Part shown: piece after piece, positions 12,120 to 24,447 of the stretch
How positions within the stretch are numbered: the stretch's first letter is position 1
Layout: the number at the start of each line of letters is the position of its first letter
NCBI GenBank assembly: GCA_947568835.1
Contig: OX387608.1
Coordinates: 11,446,001-11,510,000, forward strand
Reading direction: 5' to 3'
DNA: 64,000 bases
From: Protonemura montana
Taxonomy: Eukaryota; Arthropoda; Insecta; Plecoptera; Nemouridae
Program-made: the position numbers and the translations under genes
The notes under the pieces: generated by a model
Database searches by the model: none
Told to the model about the DNA's origin: nothing
What the model saw: the letters and a program-made list of their open reading frames with translations, nothing else

Positions 12120-13950
12120 GTAAATGATCTTCAGTTTCATAATTTGCTTCTGAAATTGTCAGGCAAACTTCTTAAAATGTGTCTTAGAAAGCCTGAGCAA
12201 AATCAGATTAGGAATTAAAAAAATATATATATCATTTGGTACCAAACGCTACTAGCTATTGAAAACAGAGAGAAGTAAATGCTTTTACTTATGTAGAATC
12301 TTTCTCTAGCTGATGCTAACTTTAGGAACACAACATTTACAACAACAACGACAACAATTTAAAAATTAATGAACATTTCAAATTCAAATGCTGTGATTTT
12401 CCTGGATTTAACCTCCGTTATTCCCGATATGATTGAATACTCTACAGGTTTTCGAATAGTACAAAAATGCATTCATTACTTACAGAGTTTTTTTTTTGTT
12501 ATTGAAGCCGATATGCGCCAACCCTGACAATATTTTCTTCCTATTGAAACCACGTTTAATTTCTTCCGTTATCCTTCAATAAAAATAACTGATCATTTTC
12601 AGAAGAAAAATTCAGTTAATGTAGTTTTTTAAAGCATTATCAATAACCGCGAGCTTCTTCATGTCGAAGAACCCCACAAAGTGCTTGTCATTGGTGAAGA
12701 TTCCTGACAAGTTGGCTCTGCGGGCTGCGTTTAGGAGCATTGATGGAGGTGCCCGTCTTGGTTGCTCTGCGAACTTCGTTAAGGAGCTTAAAGTAGATTT
12801 ACCAGACTACAGCGCGAGGAAAATTTCATTTAGCCGAATAAGTTTAATCTGCCAATCTGTGCCATCTGCGGTTTTTTTTAAATATCAATGAACGTTTATA
12901 ACTACCAATTACAGTGCTGAGCTGACGAGGGAAATAAAGTATTTTCCGGTTCTCTAGGGATACAATAGAGTTAGTGAGATATATAAAACTAAAGAAAGCT
13001 CTTTATTTCAGAATTTTTCAGGTGGAAGTATTTGATCAGAACGGTTATCTGTATAGTGGCTATATCTTTAAGTGTTTCGCCGTTGAAACTTTCGTCCATT
13101 TTCTCTCCATCTCTCTCTCCTTCCAAGCTAGATTGTTATTTTATTATCTGTTACCCCATCCGAAGCGAAATGCATCAGATATCAACTTTCAGCGAAAAGT
13201 TCAAACTCTAAAAAGTTTGCAAAAGAAAATTATACCAACATCTGTCGCATCCAGAGTTTTTTTTTCCTCCTTCCACGCTGCTATCGAATAATTATATTTT
13301 ATCGTGACTTGCCGTCTAAAAATAGACTTTTTCCGACTCTCTAAATGACAGCTTTTCATGGGAGGATATTTTTTCGGTCGGTAAATTATTTAAGTTGTCG
13401 TGACGATTTATTTTTAGTGGGGACGCTCGATTTCATGCTCGACCGGCGTCCTACGAACGACCAATCAGCGACGGCGAATAGATAATTAAACACAATGAAC
13501 GCACGTCGATAGCTTCACTAGGGTCGTAATGAGAGAACTCATTTTGCTTGAAGTACTTGCAAGACAGTGACTTTAAAAAGAAAATGAGAGAATCGGACAA
13601 GAACCTTCTATGCCTGTAAAACACAATTTTTGAATGCAAGTCGGGTTAACTTGTTTTTCGATTATCAAAATTGGCAAAATTGTACAGCGAAATTGGTGTT
13701 TTACAAACTTTGAGCAAAGCATCTTATCAATATTGGAAATATCAGTAAAAGAGAGGATGAGAGGAATTTTTGGGGTCGGTTATTGTCTTCACAAACCCCT
13801 TTCTCTTAATATCACGCACGCTTTGACTCAAACTTACCAGCAAGACCAAAAAGCTTAGCTATTTAACGTAAAACTTTACAAGACCAGTGCCACAGAAGCC
13901 GTATTTAAAATATTTCGTTGCTAAAACCCATATTCAACGACACATATTGT
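12120..13950 (+). other. Rim intron (12120-18379), first part
   Basis: AT-rich intron sequence. A CpG-containing patch at about 13385-13520 holds ccaatcagcgacggcgaat and gataattaaac and could be regulatory. No exon with fitting splice sites and phase was found. Confidence 0.5.
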
Positions 13951-15442
13951 GTTTTCGACTGGCCTGCACCAGAATAGGATCGAAACCCAACCCAAACATG
14001 TGATCACTTCGGTGCATTCATTTGTTTTCCTGTTGCACCGTCAACATTCTCTGAGCAAGAAAGCGCACCGGAAGTAACCTGAGCAACTCTGCCAATCGAA
14101 CACGTGAAAGTTGTACTGGGACAGAGTCACAAGCCCAGTCGAACACGTGAAAGTTGCACTGGGACAGAGTCACATGCCCAGTCGAACACGTGAAAGTTGC
14201 ACTGGGGCAGAGTCACAAGCCCAGTCGAACACGTGAAAGTTGCACTGGGGCAGAGTCACATGCCCAGTCGAACATGTGAAAGTTGCACTGGGGCAGTCAC
14301 ATGCCCAGTCAAACACGTGAAAGTTGCACTGGGGCAGAGTCACATGCCCAGTCGAACATGTGAAAGTTGCACTGGGGCAGTCACATGCCCAGTCAAACAC
14401 GTGAAAGTTGCACTGGGACAGAGTCATGTGCCCAGTCAAACACGTGAAAGTTGCACTGGGGCAGAGTCACATGCCCAGTCGAACACGTGAAAGTTGCACT
14501 GGGACAGAGGCACATGCCCGGTCGAACACGTGAAAGTTGCACTGGGACAGAGTCACATGCCCAGTCAAACACGTGAAAGTTGCACTGGGACAGAGTCATG
14601 TGCCCAGTCAAACACGTGAAAGTTGCACTGGGGCAGAGTCACATGCCCAGTCGAACACGTGAAAGTTGCACTGGGACAGAGGCACATGCCCGGTCGAACA
14701 CGTGAAAGTTGCACTGGGGCAGAGTCACATGCCCAGTCGAACACGTGAAAGTTGCACTGGGACAGAGGCACATGCCCGGTCGAACACGTGAAAGTTGCAC
14801 TGGGACAGAGTCACATGCCCAGTCAAACACGTGAAAGTTGCACTGGGACAGAGTCATGTGCCCAGTCAAACACGTGAAAGTTGCACTGGGGCAGAGTCAC
14901 ATGCCCAGTCGAACACGTGAAAGTTGCACTGGGACAGAGGCACATGCCCGGTCGAACACGTGAAAGTTGCACTGGGGCAGAGTCACATGCCCAGTCGAAC
15001 ACTTGAAAGTTGCACTGGGGCAGAGTCACATGCCCAGTCAAACACGTGAAAGTTGCACTGGGACAGAGTCACATGCCCAGTTGAACACGTGACAGTTGCA
15101 CTGGGGCAGAGTCACATGCCCAGTCGAACACTTGAAAGTTGCACTGGGGCAGAGTCACATGCCCAGTCAAACACTTGAAAGTTGCACTGGGACAGAGTCA
15201 CATGCCCAGTCAAACACGTGAAAGTTGCACTGGGGCAGAGTCACATGCCCAGTCGAACACGTGTAAGTTGCACTGGGGTAGAGTCACATGCCCAGTCAAA
15301 CACGTGTAAGTTGCACTGGGGTAGAGTCACATGCCCAGTCGAACACGTGAAAGTTGTACTGGGACAGAGTCACATGCCCAGTCGAACACGCAGATCGCTC
15401 CCGGTGCACACCTGGGCCGCATCAGGGTAGCCAGTCGAATAC
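13951..15442. mobile_element. Mobile element with internal 43-bp minisatellite, copy 1
   Basis: The left end GTTTTCGACTGGC (13951-13963) and the right end GCCAGTCGAATAC (15430-15442) are inverted repeats matching at 12 of 13 positions. Left flank blocks (cctgcaccag, gtgatcacttcggtgcatt, gagcaactctgcca) and right flank blocks (cagatcgctcc, gggtagccagtcgaatacgcc) recur around the array at 45625-47178. Both are therefore copies of one non-autonomous element. No transposase is encoded. Confidence 0.65.
14096..15391. repeat. 43-bp minisatellite array, about 30 units
   Basis: The unit opens agtcgaacacgtgaaagttg and continues cactggggcagagtcacatg then ccc, 43 bp in all. Variants include ggggca/gggaca, gtcgaa/gtcaaa, and units shortened by 3 bp. 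Nearly every unit carries CACGTG. Open frames through the array on both strands arise because the unit lacks stops in several frames and do not indicate genes. Confidence 0.95.
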
Positions 15443-16969
15443 GCCATAACTGTCCATTCCATGAGAGACGATACTAAATCAAAGTCATTTAGAGCTGTTT
15501 TTGTCAATAATATCTAGTGGAAACAAGTTCCTACAATGGGCTTTGGAAAGGAATCTTCTCTCACAGGCTAGGTCTTAAAACTATTTTGAACTTAAAATGT
15601 GTAAGTTTTAATAAGTTTTAGATTTGTAATTTTTCCTGATTTCATTTATTTTGAAGAAAATTGCAACCGGATCCATATCCAATACCGCATCAGCAGAAAA
15701 ATTCAACTAATTTAATGTACTTTTCCAATTCCTTCCAAGTGCATCACCCATCCCGAGCATATCTCCACGTACTAATGGTGTCCCATCCTTCGCCAAGGGT
15801 CACATTCCTCTCCGTGCATAGCGTTCATACAATAGACATACCGTGCGTCTTCAGCTGCGCACGTGCCCGCTGCGCAAATAGCTGCGCGCGCTCTGCTCAT
15901 AGAATTAATCTTAAAAACGTAATTTTGCGGTAGAAATGAGGGCGTTGATGAAGTTTCAATCATTTATAGTGGTTTGTGCGTTACGTCTTAAAAAAAAAAA
16001 AACTTCTTATGGAGTATTTTAGTTTTCGTAGTTCAGTATCAGGGGCAATATGTTCAAAAAAATGATACAAAAACGTAGTTATATGTCAAACAATTTGAAA
16101 ATTGGCTGGCTGGATTAAAAAACTTCATTTGGAACTTCAATCAAGACTGGACGCTTTTTAATTTTTAGAACACTTCAATTGAATCAAATTACAAATTTTG
16201 TCTGCTTTTCTCGTTTTTCTCCTCTGTGCATTTTGAGGAATTAATTTGGTTGTAACCAAGAAATCTGTAACCGGTTTTTTGTTAAGTAAGGAGGTTACAA
16301 TTCGTCAAATTCCGAGACCGATTTTCCTCGAATTTCAGCATCTCGTGATTAGGCGTCGATCGCAGCGCCCCGAAGTAGCGATGAATGGAACCTAACAGCG
16401 CCAACTGCTGCTACTTTGACGGCTGTGGTGATAGCTGTCAATGTCAAAAGTTAAACAAATATTCTTGAATTTCACATTCAGAATATAATAAACTTTATCA
16501 ATGCTAACTAAAAAAGTATAATGATATAATTACTCGGTTCATTCTTTTCCTTATAATTGTATATCTATTTCAAACGAACTTAGAATATTTTATTTAGATT
16601 TTTTAATCTTCCATCTAAATAGCAAATCTATTGCGAAAATAGACAATGTTAGTAACAACGAGGCAATATAGAACTAGGTTCCAGCCGCTTTTGTTGTATT
16701 AAACCAGACATTAACAAAACAGGTAAATTTCTTAAAATTTACTAAAAAAAAATCTATTTTAGAATATTTTATCATTAAACCTTAACCTTGCCCATATAAT
16801 GAGCGACAAAATACCTAAAATACGTAAATTAATTAAACTTTTACGATAAAAAAAAAGTCCTAGCAAATTAGGAGTTGCCCTTTAAAATACGTTAACTTCC
16901 CTAAAACAACACATAACCTCAAATTCAGAACATTCTACAGTTCTGCACCAACTTCAAAGCCTGGCAGAA

Positions 16970-17220
16970 ATGCCATGTAGCGTACCTCCCGGCTAGAAGC
17001 TATCGAGGCACGGAGGTCGACGTCGGATCGAAGCACCTGAACAAGACGTCGGCATCGAAACGCGTTCATTAGGGGCTGGTCGTGATTAGCATATACAGGA
17101 TGTGTGCAGCATGCTAATTAGCTTGTCTCGTGTGCAGAGGCTGCTTCGTGTATTGGCGCGGTGAAAGAGCGAATTCATTAGCGAATTGCTCTTTGGCAAG
17201 AGGGAAAGTAGATTGCGACG
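16970..17220. promoter_or_regulatory. Candidate intronic regulatory element
   Basis: A CpG-containing, non-repetitive patch with the perfect palindrome GCTAATTAGC (17113-17122), gtgattagcatatacagg, and paired gcgaattcattagcgaattg motifs. The same 10-mer occurs at 2028-2037. It looks like a homeodomain-bound enhancer, but this is inference. Confidence 0.3.
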
Positions 17221-17602
17221 GTGGGGGTTAGAAGATGTTTGCTGTTGCCGAAAAATGTGGGCGAAATACTAGAGGCATAGGTCATTGCAATGAAATATTA
17301 ATTTCGTTACATATAATCATGTATTTATTTAAATTCAGTCTAGCTAGACAGTCTAGCATTCATTTGGACAGTCTAGCTACTGTCTATGATTGACCTTACC
17401 ATCTATTTGCTTTTTTTTCTACAGAATTATCACTGAGTTTATAGTTTCCAGCGTTAATGTTAAATTTTCTGCTAATTTCTTAAACAATAAGGCCCTTTGG
17501 TGCCACTAAGTCATCATGTGCAAAATGTGATAAGACTCTTCATCTTTGTAGCCAAATTTTGTGAACCAGCTTCGAACTTAGCCTTTTTGGACTGGATCCA
17601 CA

Positions 17603-17765
17603 AAGCTAAGCTCATCCCTCATTAACTTGGGGGTAAAGTTGTAATCACCATGGTAACAGCTCCTGAAAATCTGGGAACATCATCTGTGATTGGCTGCTCA
17701 TATTTAAGCTCCGTAATTACACTTAAACTCTTCTTTGTAAACTATAGGCTTTGTGGACCAAGGGA
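17603..17765 (+). mobile_element. Small MITE, GATTGGCTG type
   Basis: It shares gggggtaaagttgt, accatggtaac, gattggctg and ttaaactcttctttgt with copies at about 780-905 (plus) and 28615-28765 (minus). The ends carry AGTTGAAG/TAAAC-like inverted motifs in the 28615 copy. Confidence 0.5.
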
Positions 17766-18379
17766 CAGATTAGGTTCATTTGTGCTGTTCTTGCTTGGCT
17801 CGGTGACCATCTCCTCAGGTACAAGCCACGAAACCTTTTCGTGCACATGCACCACATATTAGCCGCAGTTTTCCGGAGAATGCTGCGAAGATGCAATCTC
17901 CAGTGTAGCCGTACAATTGAAAAATAGCGAGGAAAGGCATGAAAAAAAAAACACAACACAATAAACAAAGTAAAACCGAACAGAGGTTGCTCTTGAGGCT
18001 AGTGCCCAAGCGAACAGCAAGCGGATTATTGGACGCAAACAGCTCTAAACAAACCCCGTTTTAAAAATGAACGCGCTATCTTTTTGATGGATGACTTACT
18101 TTTTTTACCTAAAAACACCGTGCACGAGTAGACAACGAACTTCAGTGAAGATCTCCAGCAAGGCAGCAAACACCAGCAGACTAATAAGGAAACGCTTTAG
18201 ATGTTTGCGGATTGCCAACCATTAAAATTAAAAATAGAAATTTAATTTACAGTTTTTTATAAACCTTTACCAAGAAATTTCAAGATTGTATTAGAAATCA
18301 TAACAGGAACTAAACAAATAACTTTCTGTCCAACTTTTCTTACACCTATCTTAACAAACAACACACACTTTTTCTCCAG

Positions 18380-18782
18380 GTTGCCGGCGAACGTCGAGAA
18401 GAACTACGATGGGAACGCGAACTCGAATGGCGTCAACACAAACGAGGCGGTGCCTCTCCGGGTCGAAGTCGAGCCACCAGCCCCGACACAGAACGTCGCC
18501 AATTCCTCGAGAACCAGTCGAACAGTCGACGTCCGTCTGCCATCCCCGTCTCGCCCTCCGACAACGACGACCCCGATGAAGAGTGGAAGCGACACAGAGC
18601 GCACGCCGCCAGGAGGAAGTCGCACGTGACGCGGCAACGGAGCTACGATGAGGAGCTGAAGAATGATGGGTCATCGGGAGGCGCTGCACAAACTGGTGAC
18701 GCAGGGGGTCTTGGTTTACCAATGCAGCTACCGAGGAGGGCGTCGGCTTACGATGTGTACGCGACGAAAGGGGATGGAGCAG
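18380..18782 (+). CDS. Rim: Rim exon: charged Arg-rich linker
   Basis: The acceptor is ttttctccag and the donor is GGAGCAG|gtaaga. It is 403 nt, enters in phase 0 and leaves one base. The correct frame opens VAGERREELRWERELEWRQ, a strongly charged, probably helical stretch. An Arg/Ser-rich segment follows with SRRPSAIPVS, ARRKSHVTRQRSYDEEL and LPRRASAYDVY. Three RRxS basophilic kinase consensus sites are visible. Overlapping ORFs in the other two plus frames and on the minus strand are shadows caused by the GC-rich codon use. Such linkers between zinc finger and PDZ are poorly conserved across phyla. The assignment relies on phase continuity with both neighbours and on the RREELRWEREL segment. 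Confidence 0.9.
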
Positions 18783-19716
18783 GTAAGAATATGATGGTTT
18801 TTAGACTCATGTCTACTTGATTTATCCTTAGCACTAGTTTTAAGAAAAACTATTTGAAATGGGTTTTGAATGCTAAGTAAAGGACAACTAAAATTTTCCG
18901 ACGTTTCGTAACATGTACTAGTTACTTCTTCAAGGGTTATACTACATACTTAGGTAAGAATAGTTCATACATTTGCTTTACATACGTGTATTAGAAAGGT
19001 CAGCTAGATTTTTTTTCGCGCTTTATCATCCCACGCGTACGAAAGTGCTATAGCTAAACGCTCTGTACCATTGAGTTTCTAGGTATTGTCAGAGTACTAG
19101 CCTTTATGTCAAGCTTTTTGCTGAGCAAGTGGTTTTTGTAAGTGCCATCCGATGACACTTACGGTTGTCCTTTTTAACAAAAGTATTTTATTAAATAATA
19201 ACTACCCAACATATCGATACGTTCATATAAATCGTCGAGGTTAGCAATGATAAAGGTTAATTGAACGTAAATCAGTCTCAAATACGACTAATCTGAGAGA
19301 AATAACGAAATTAAGTTTCTTAACACTCAAAAGGTCGGTGACTCCCCTTGGTGGAATCCTCCATTTTTGTTGGTAAAATAGTCAGTAAGCGACCATTTTT
19401 CGCTCTGTAAGTTTACAATTGGCACCATGGTAGTAGCTTTCACAGTTAAATTGATCTTGACTACAAACCCTGATTTCCGGTGTTAAAGTTGAAATCTGCC
19501 CTGTTGATAATATTTATTGAAAGAACCGTTCTAAGGAAGGATTGTTTAGCCTGAGGTCCTCTTTGAGCCAGCCATGGATTCCTCCCACAGTTGTAGACCA
19601 GGGTTGTTTCTTCACCCTCGTCAACACCAAACCATTAACCAACACTTTTAGATCATGTGTTATAAGACTCGTTGTCAAAAAAGCTCAAAAACAACGCCCT
19701 TTCTTTTTGTCTGCAG
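18783..19716 (+). other. Rim intron between linker exons
   Basis: Mostly a reversed MITE of the GCAAGCGCCATC family at about 19070-19440 (gtgccatccgatgacactta, gtaaatcagtctcaaatacg). No exon is seen. Confidence 0.55.
19070..19440 (-). mobile_element. MITE of the GCAAGCGCCATC family, reversed
   Basis: It shares taagtgccatccgatgacac, aatcgtcgaggttagcaatg and gtgactccccttggtggaat with the other copies. Confidence 0.6.
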
Positions 19717-20139
19717 CGATGAGCCCAGCAGCAATGATGGCTGCAGTCGCCGCAGCTTCACGTGGCCAGCAACCGCCGTCCCGTTACGGCAACGGGGACA
19801 CCGACGACTCCAGTCCTTCCACGATCCAGGTCGCCAACACGGGTCGTCGGCCTTCAAGATACGGCAACGGCGAACCGGAACCGGATGGATCGAACCAAGC
19901 CACAATTCAGATTGCTAACACTGGAAGGAGGCCGTCGAGATACGGGAACGGAGAACCGGAAGTTGATGGATCGAATCAAGCGACAATTCAAGTTGCTAAC
20001 ACTGGGAGGAGACCGTCGAGATATGGGAATGGAGAGGCGGAGGGCGAAGGATCAAACCCGGCGTCGATTCAAGTTGCGACTACGGGGAGGCGACCGTCGT
20101 TCAGGGCGATCAAAACCACGGACGGGGAACAGCTGCAAG
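19717..20139 (+). CDS. Rim: Rim exon: 27-residue tandem repeat region
   Basis: The acceptor is tttttgtctgcag and the donor is CTGCAAG|gtaagt. It is 423 nt; two bases complete the previous codon and one base is left over. After MSPAAMMAAVAAASRGQ the frame holds a 27-residue (81-bp) tandem repeat opening RRPSRYGNGE and closing ATIQVANTG. There is a leading partial unit (PPSRYGNGD), three full units and a final RRPSFRAIK. The four RRPS motifs, one per unit start, fit the PKA-type consensus RRxS. The repeat copies differ mostly at third codon positions and in the acidic centre, which suggests selection on the protein. The ATG-initiated open frame upstream of the acceptor is intronic read-through. 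Confidence 0.92.
19845..20099 (+). repeat. Rim: 81-bp coding tandem repeat in Rim
   Basis: Unit starts at 19845, 19926 and 20007, with a terminal RRPS at 20088. Each unit encodes 27 residues starting RRPSRYGNGE (RRPSRYGNGEA in the last full unit). The period is a multiple of three, so expansion or contraction keeps the frame. Confidence 0.9.
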
Positions 20140-21631
20140 GTAAGTTTATTGCAAAGTTACGTTTAGAGACTTATTTTGTTTGTAATTAACTTGCAGATTT
20201 TCTAAGCGCAGTCTTTTTGTACGTGTAAACTTGCAACAAAACTACTTTATAAGTAGGTATCTAGCTTCATCAACCTTGCTCACCTAGCTTGCCTTGGAAT
20301 AAAAAGGTCAAATTCTTTTTTTACTATTTTTCTAATATTTTGTTTTATAATGTTTTCTAACACAAATACTAAAAAAAAAATTTAATCTACATTAGAACGT
20401 AGTATTTATTTCAAGAAAGTACTATTCTGTCAAAGTTAGTTTGCAGCTCTCGTTGTTTTTGCATCTATCAGAGCAATCAAGATCAATGGGGGTTTAAATT
20501 TTAAGTCGCTTTCCGGGTTCAAATAAAATAGCACCAGACATAACTGAAGCATATTTCTTTTCCACAGAATAATCAATTTGATTTAAACTCTGTAAGAAAA
20601 ACAATGACAAAATGTTCTTGTTTTATGTGTCTAAACTTAATGCAGTTGACTGGACCATCGATTGAGGAAATTTAAAATCTTGAGCCTAAGCCGTGTTTAA
20701 GCCGAGTTTAGTCTGATGTTAATGGTGATTCGGCTTCTGCCACCATTGGATAAAAGAGCCCAAGGTCAACGAATTGACCTTGAACGTGCGTCCCATTTTG
20801 AATTTTACATAACTTAACCTTGCCTGACCTACCGATAGGTTCAAAGTGTGAATCTAACAGGGGTGAATCTAAAATCGTCAAATAGAAGAAGAAAACTCTG
20901 GCAAAATTTAGAAATGCTTGTGACAAACGTTATAAAAAATAAAAAAAAATCATTACATAGCTTGGTTAACTGTTGATAGAATTTAATTTCAACCCACTAC
21001 TGCGTAAACATGTCGTGTTTATCACCACCCTTCACTAGCGTAACGCAACATTTGTGTTTACAATTTCAGCATGCAAGTAATGACATCGGTGATTATGAAA
21101 TTTGCTTGAACGCTAAATTAAGATCAAGATATAGGCAATTTCTATACGCCCAACCACTGGCATCAAAGTGTTGACTCTGTGAAATTAGCCCCCCCACCAC
21201 TTCTGGAGTCGACAGGGACCGCTAGGAGGTAACTGTTTGTATTACCCACCGAGCGTGGTATGGGTTTTCACCTTGCCTGTGATTTTATGGGGTGGGTCGG
21301 GGGGGTGCTGTTTTGATATCCGTTCCCGGGGCTTTCGGCCGAATTGGTATAGGAATGCAAAGCTATGCTAATTTGGATTCAGGCTCAGTTTGTGATTCCG
21401 ACTTACCTTGTACCATACGTCCTTCGTTTCGTCTTTAACTAGCTTGCCTGCAAATCAGCCCACGGGGTCTACTCCGTTTGATTATGCGACTGAGTGAGAT
21501 TTAATGATGTCAGACTGACGGGATGTTTTTTTTTTTCAATTCAAATTTATAAGTTCAACATGTTAATCTTAAAACGAAGTCTCATCCTAAATATTTGAAA
21601 CGCTAGATAATATTTGTAATTGATTTACTTG

Positions 21632-22066
21632 ATTTATTTGTGGTGTTTAACGACGCACTGTTTTGACAACTGGCCCTGTGACACTGGTCTAATGGCGTCG
21701 GTGAATGAGAGGATGATGATGAGGATGATGATGACCCTAACCTAGCCTAGAAGGGAGAAGGGGAAACCCGGTGCCGGCACGTAGCCTACTCCTGTCAAAG
21801 AGCACCAAGGGGATCACCGGCTTAAAGTCCCTTTCGAAGGACGGTACAAATCAAACAGCAGGATTCCTCCATAAATCCATGTCATCGAGAGGTTGATCAA
21901 GCGAGTGAAGTTGCTGTAGGTACTAACTTTCATCCCTCCAACCTCTCTCCCAAACAAAACGGGTCATGTGAATGATGGTCACCCATCCAATACCTGAACA
22001 GCGCAGTATTGCTTAGCTTCGGTGATCTCACGAGAACCGGTGTTTCCAACACGCCGATCCGGTTTT
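21632..22066 (-). mobile_element. 5S rRNA-headed SINE, copy 2 (near full length)
   Basis: The plus strand starts tttgtggtgtttaacgacgc, then (gatgatgag)n, ccggtgccggcacgtagcct and agcaggattcctcc, and ends in a reversed 5S-like block with cttcggtgatctcacgagaa and cacgccgatccgg. Orientation is minus, taking the 5S end as the head. Confidence 0.85.
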
Positions 22067-23395
22067 ACCAAACCTTTTACTATAGGTTAAAGGGTAACTT
22101 CTTATTAAACCAAGAGACCAAGGGACACCGCCATCTGTCCTCTTGAAGATGGTGAAGCGTTGACAAAAACTATTTAAAATGGGTTTTGAAAGCAAAGTGA
22201 AGAACAAACAAATTTCGCAAACGTACATATATTTAAGTTTTAGACAATTTTTCTGCATTAGTTTATTCAGCATGTCTTACGAGCGAGCGTAATTCAAAGT
22301 AAGACGATTTCAGTTGCAAGCGTGCTTACGATTAGCAAAACCACCATCAAAGTCAACCAATTTGCTAATCATTCAAATCTCAATCCATTCAGTCTGGTAA
22401 TTACCATTCCTCGCACATTCGACTAAATTAATTAGAGACTAACCTTGATTATAATTGATATCGTCTACCACAAAGAGCTCAAAACATCATAATTGTCCGC
22501 GGTAATTTCAACTCAAGTAATCCCGCACATACATGGGGACGTGTAACGCCATGCATGAAACACTAAACCGAGATAATCTAACCACTTTCAACCACAAATT
22601 CCGTCCTCAGACTGACTTGTACTGATAATTGTTATCACATATACCCTATTGTGAAACCAACTTGTTATTTAATATGGCTTCCAATTAATTAATAAATGAA
22701 TATATCTTACCTCAAAGGAGATGCTATTTTCAGTATGAGGAGCTTAATGCTAAATATAGAACTGCATGGAGGATTTTAGATGTATAACCACGATCCGATT
22801 TTGTTGCTTAGCTTAATTACAGTGTGTTGGCCGTAACGATGAACGCGATTCATGACTTGAAAATCTATCCGCAGCCGTGTGGTCCGTAATCCGAGCGTTA
22901 TCTCTGCTTTAACGTTATTCACCCTCACGATCTGGATTCTGCCTGTGGGCTGGACCACAGAGAGATCACGTGTTGGCAAGAGAGTGGTCATAGCGGAGCA
23001 CTGAAGACTTTCTGCACATTTTCTTTGTAATTATTTGATAAATAATGTAGAGATTATTTAAATCGTTGTTCAATTTAAGATGATGTTCAGATGAGCATAA
23101 CGAGTAGATACTTAATTTAATGCAAAACACCCTTTTATTCTTGTTCGTTTTTTTTTTTACTTGAGCGATAAAAATGCAAAATTGTAAGAAACTTCAATTG
23201 CGAAATGTGGTCACTAGCCATTAATGGCATAGCGCGATCTCGACTAACTTTTGGTCTTCTGTTTATTAAAATTTCGTGGTAATTTGCCATTTTTACGCTA
23301 TATTCAAGAAAAGAAAATATTTTTAAAACCATAAAACCATAGCAACCATTTCTTTAAAGTAAATACATATACTCATCTTAGAATGAAATCTTAAT

Positions 23396-23640
23396 TAAAT
23401 TGCAAACGCTTGCATTGCGCGGGGTATTTTATTATTAACAACACTATGACCGTCTCAAAAATCGATGCCCAAACGCGGACTCGAACCCCGATCTTCACCT
23501 ATCGCGGGTGTTGCTCTGAACCATTGAGCTATTGGGACACTACCTATTTGAGACGATGGTGGAGATCGGGGTTCGAGTCCGCGTTTGGGCATCAATTTTT
23601 GAGACGGTTATAACTTATAGTGTTGTTAATAATAACATAT
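23396..23640. mobile_element. Inverted dimer of tRNA-derived SINE
   Basis: The minus-strand copy occupies 23396-23540 and a plus-strand copy follows at about 23545-23640. The minus copy has a recognisable tRNA-like head with A box TAGCTCAATGGTTCAGAGC and B box GGTTCGAGTCC. The plus copy keeps the B box and tail. Both end in the ataataaaatacc/gcattgcaag body, so the locus is palindromic at its ends. Confidence 0.7.
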
Positions 23641-24447
23641 ACTCATCCTTTGCCGCGTTTCTACTTGCAAATGTGGTTGCAGTAGGGCTTATGGTACAAG
23701 TGTTTCTAGAAGACGTTAAAGTTGGTAGTTCTAATAAAACATAAAGTACAGAATAACTGGAACTTTTTGTGGTTTCTGTAACTAAATTCTTGCCGTTATC
23801 TAATATGGCAGCCAAACATTGGTACATCTCTCTAACGCCCCGTCGCTCTCTGCTCTGTGATAAAACAGAATGGTCAGCATTACGTGCCGGCCAAAAGTTT
23901 CGCTTCGTGTGCCCCTATACGCTTTTGTTGAGCAGAAATTTAGTTTATTTTGCGGAATCCTTGGAAATCGCTGAATAATATTGGCGAACTTAATTGAAAA
24001 TCACCCTCAAAGGCAAAGGATATTTCTTGCGGTTTCCAGCGGCTGGATTTAGTGCGTTATTATGAAATGTTGGGACACATTCCCTTTCATCTAACCTTCT
24101 TTTGAGTAAATTTACGCGGTACATACACACTTTGTAATTAAAACCATCAGAATATTACTTACAGCCATGGAGAAAAAAAGAAAACAAAACTGCCATAGGC
24201 AAATATCACAGTAACACATTAATATATTGTTTATTACATTATATTTGTGTTTAAAAAATAACAACACAAACAGTTGATGAATATTGTTTTGTTAAATATC
24301 CCTCTCTGTATTTATTTAAAAAAAAAATAACTTTCTCTACGTTGATAAAAGCATTGCGGCTTATGGTCAATATCGGAGTGTTGGTGCAAATAATTAAATG
24401 GAAAGTGTCAACTCCACATTCATACAAAAACTTGATGCGAAATGACC

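Larger units (their letters stand above)
15443..18379 (+). other. Rim intron (12120-18379), last part
   Basis: AT-rich. It contains a GATTGGCTG-type MITE (17603-17765) and the regulatory-like patch at 16970-17220. No exon is supported. Confidence 0.5.

Noticed and set aside
14170-15430. Several ORFs and a CRISPR-like regular repeat pattern
   Set aside because: Units are directly adjacent with no unique spacers and have variants typical of a minisatellite. The context is eukaryotic.
18351-18722. Minus-strand ORF of 123 codons over the Rim linker exon
   Set aside because: Shadow of a GC-rich exon. The plus-strand frame has splice sites and phase continuity.
21960-22066. True 5S rRNA gene
   Set aside because: Only part of 5S is present, it is diverged, and it is fused to a repeated body found in many copies.
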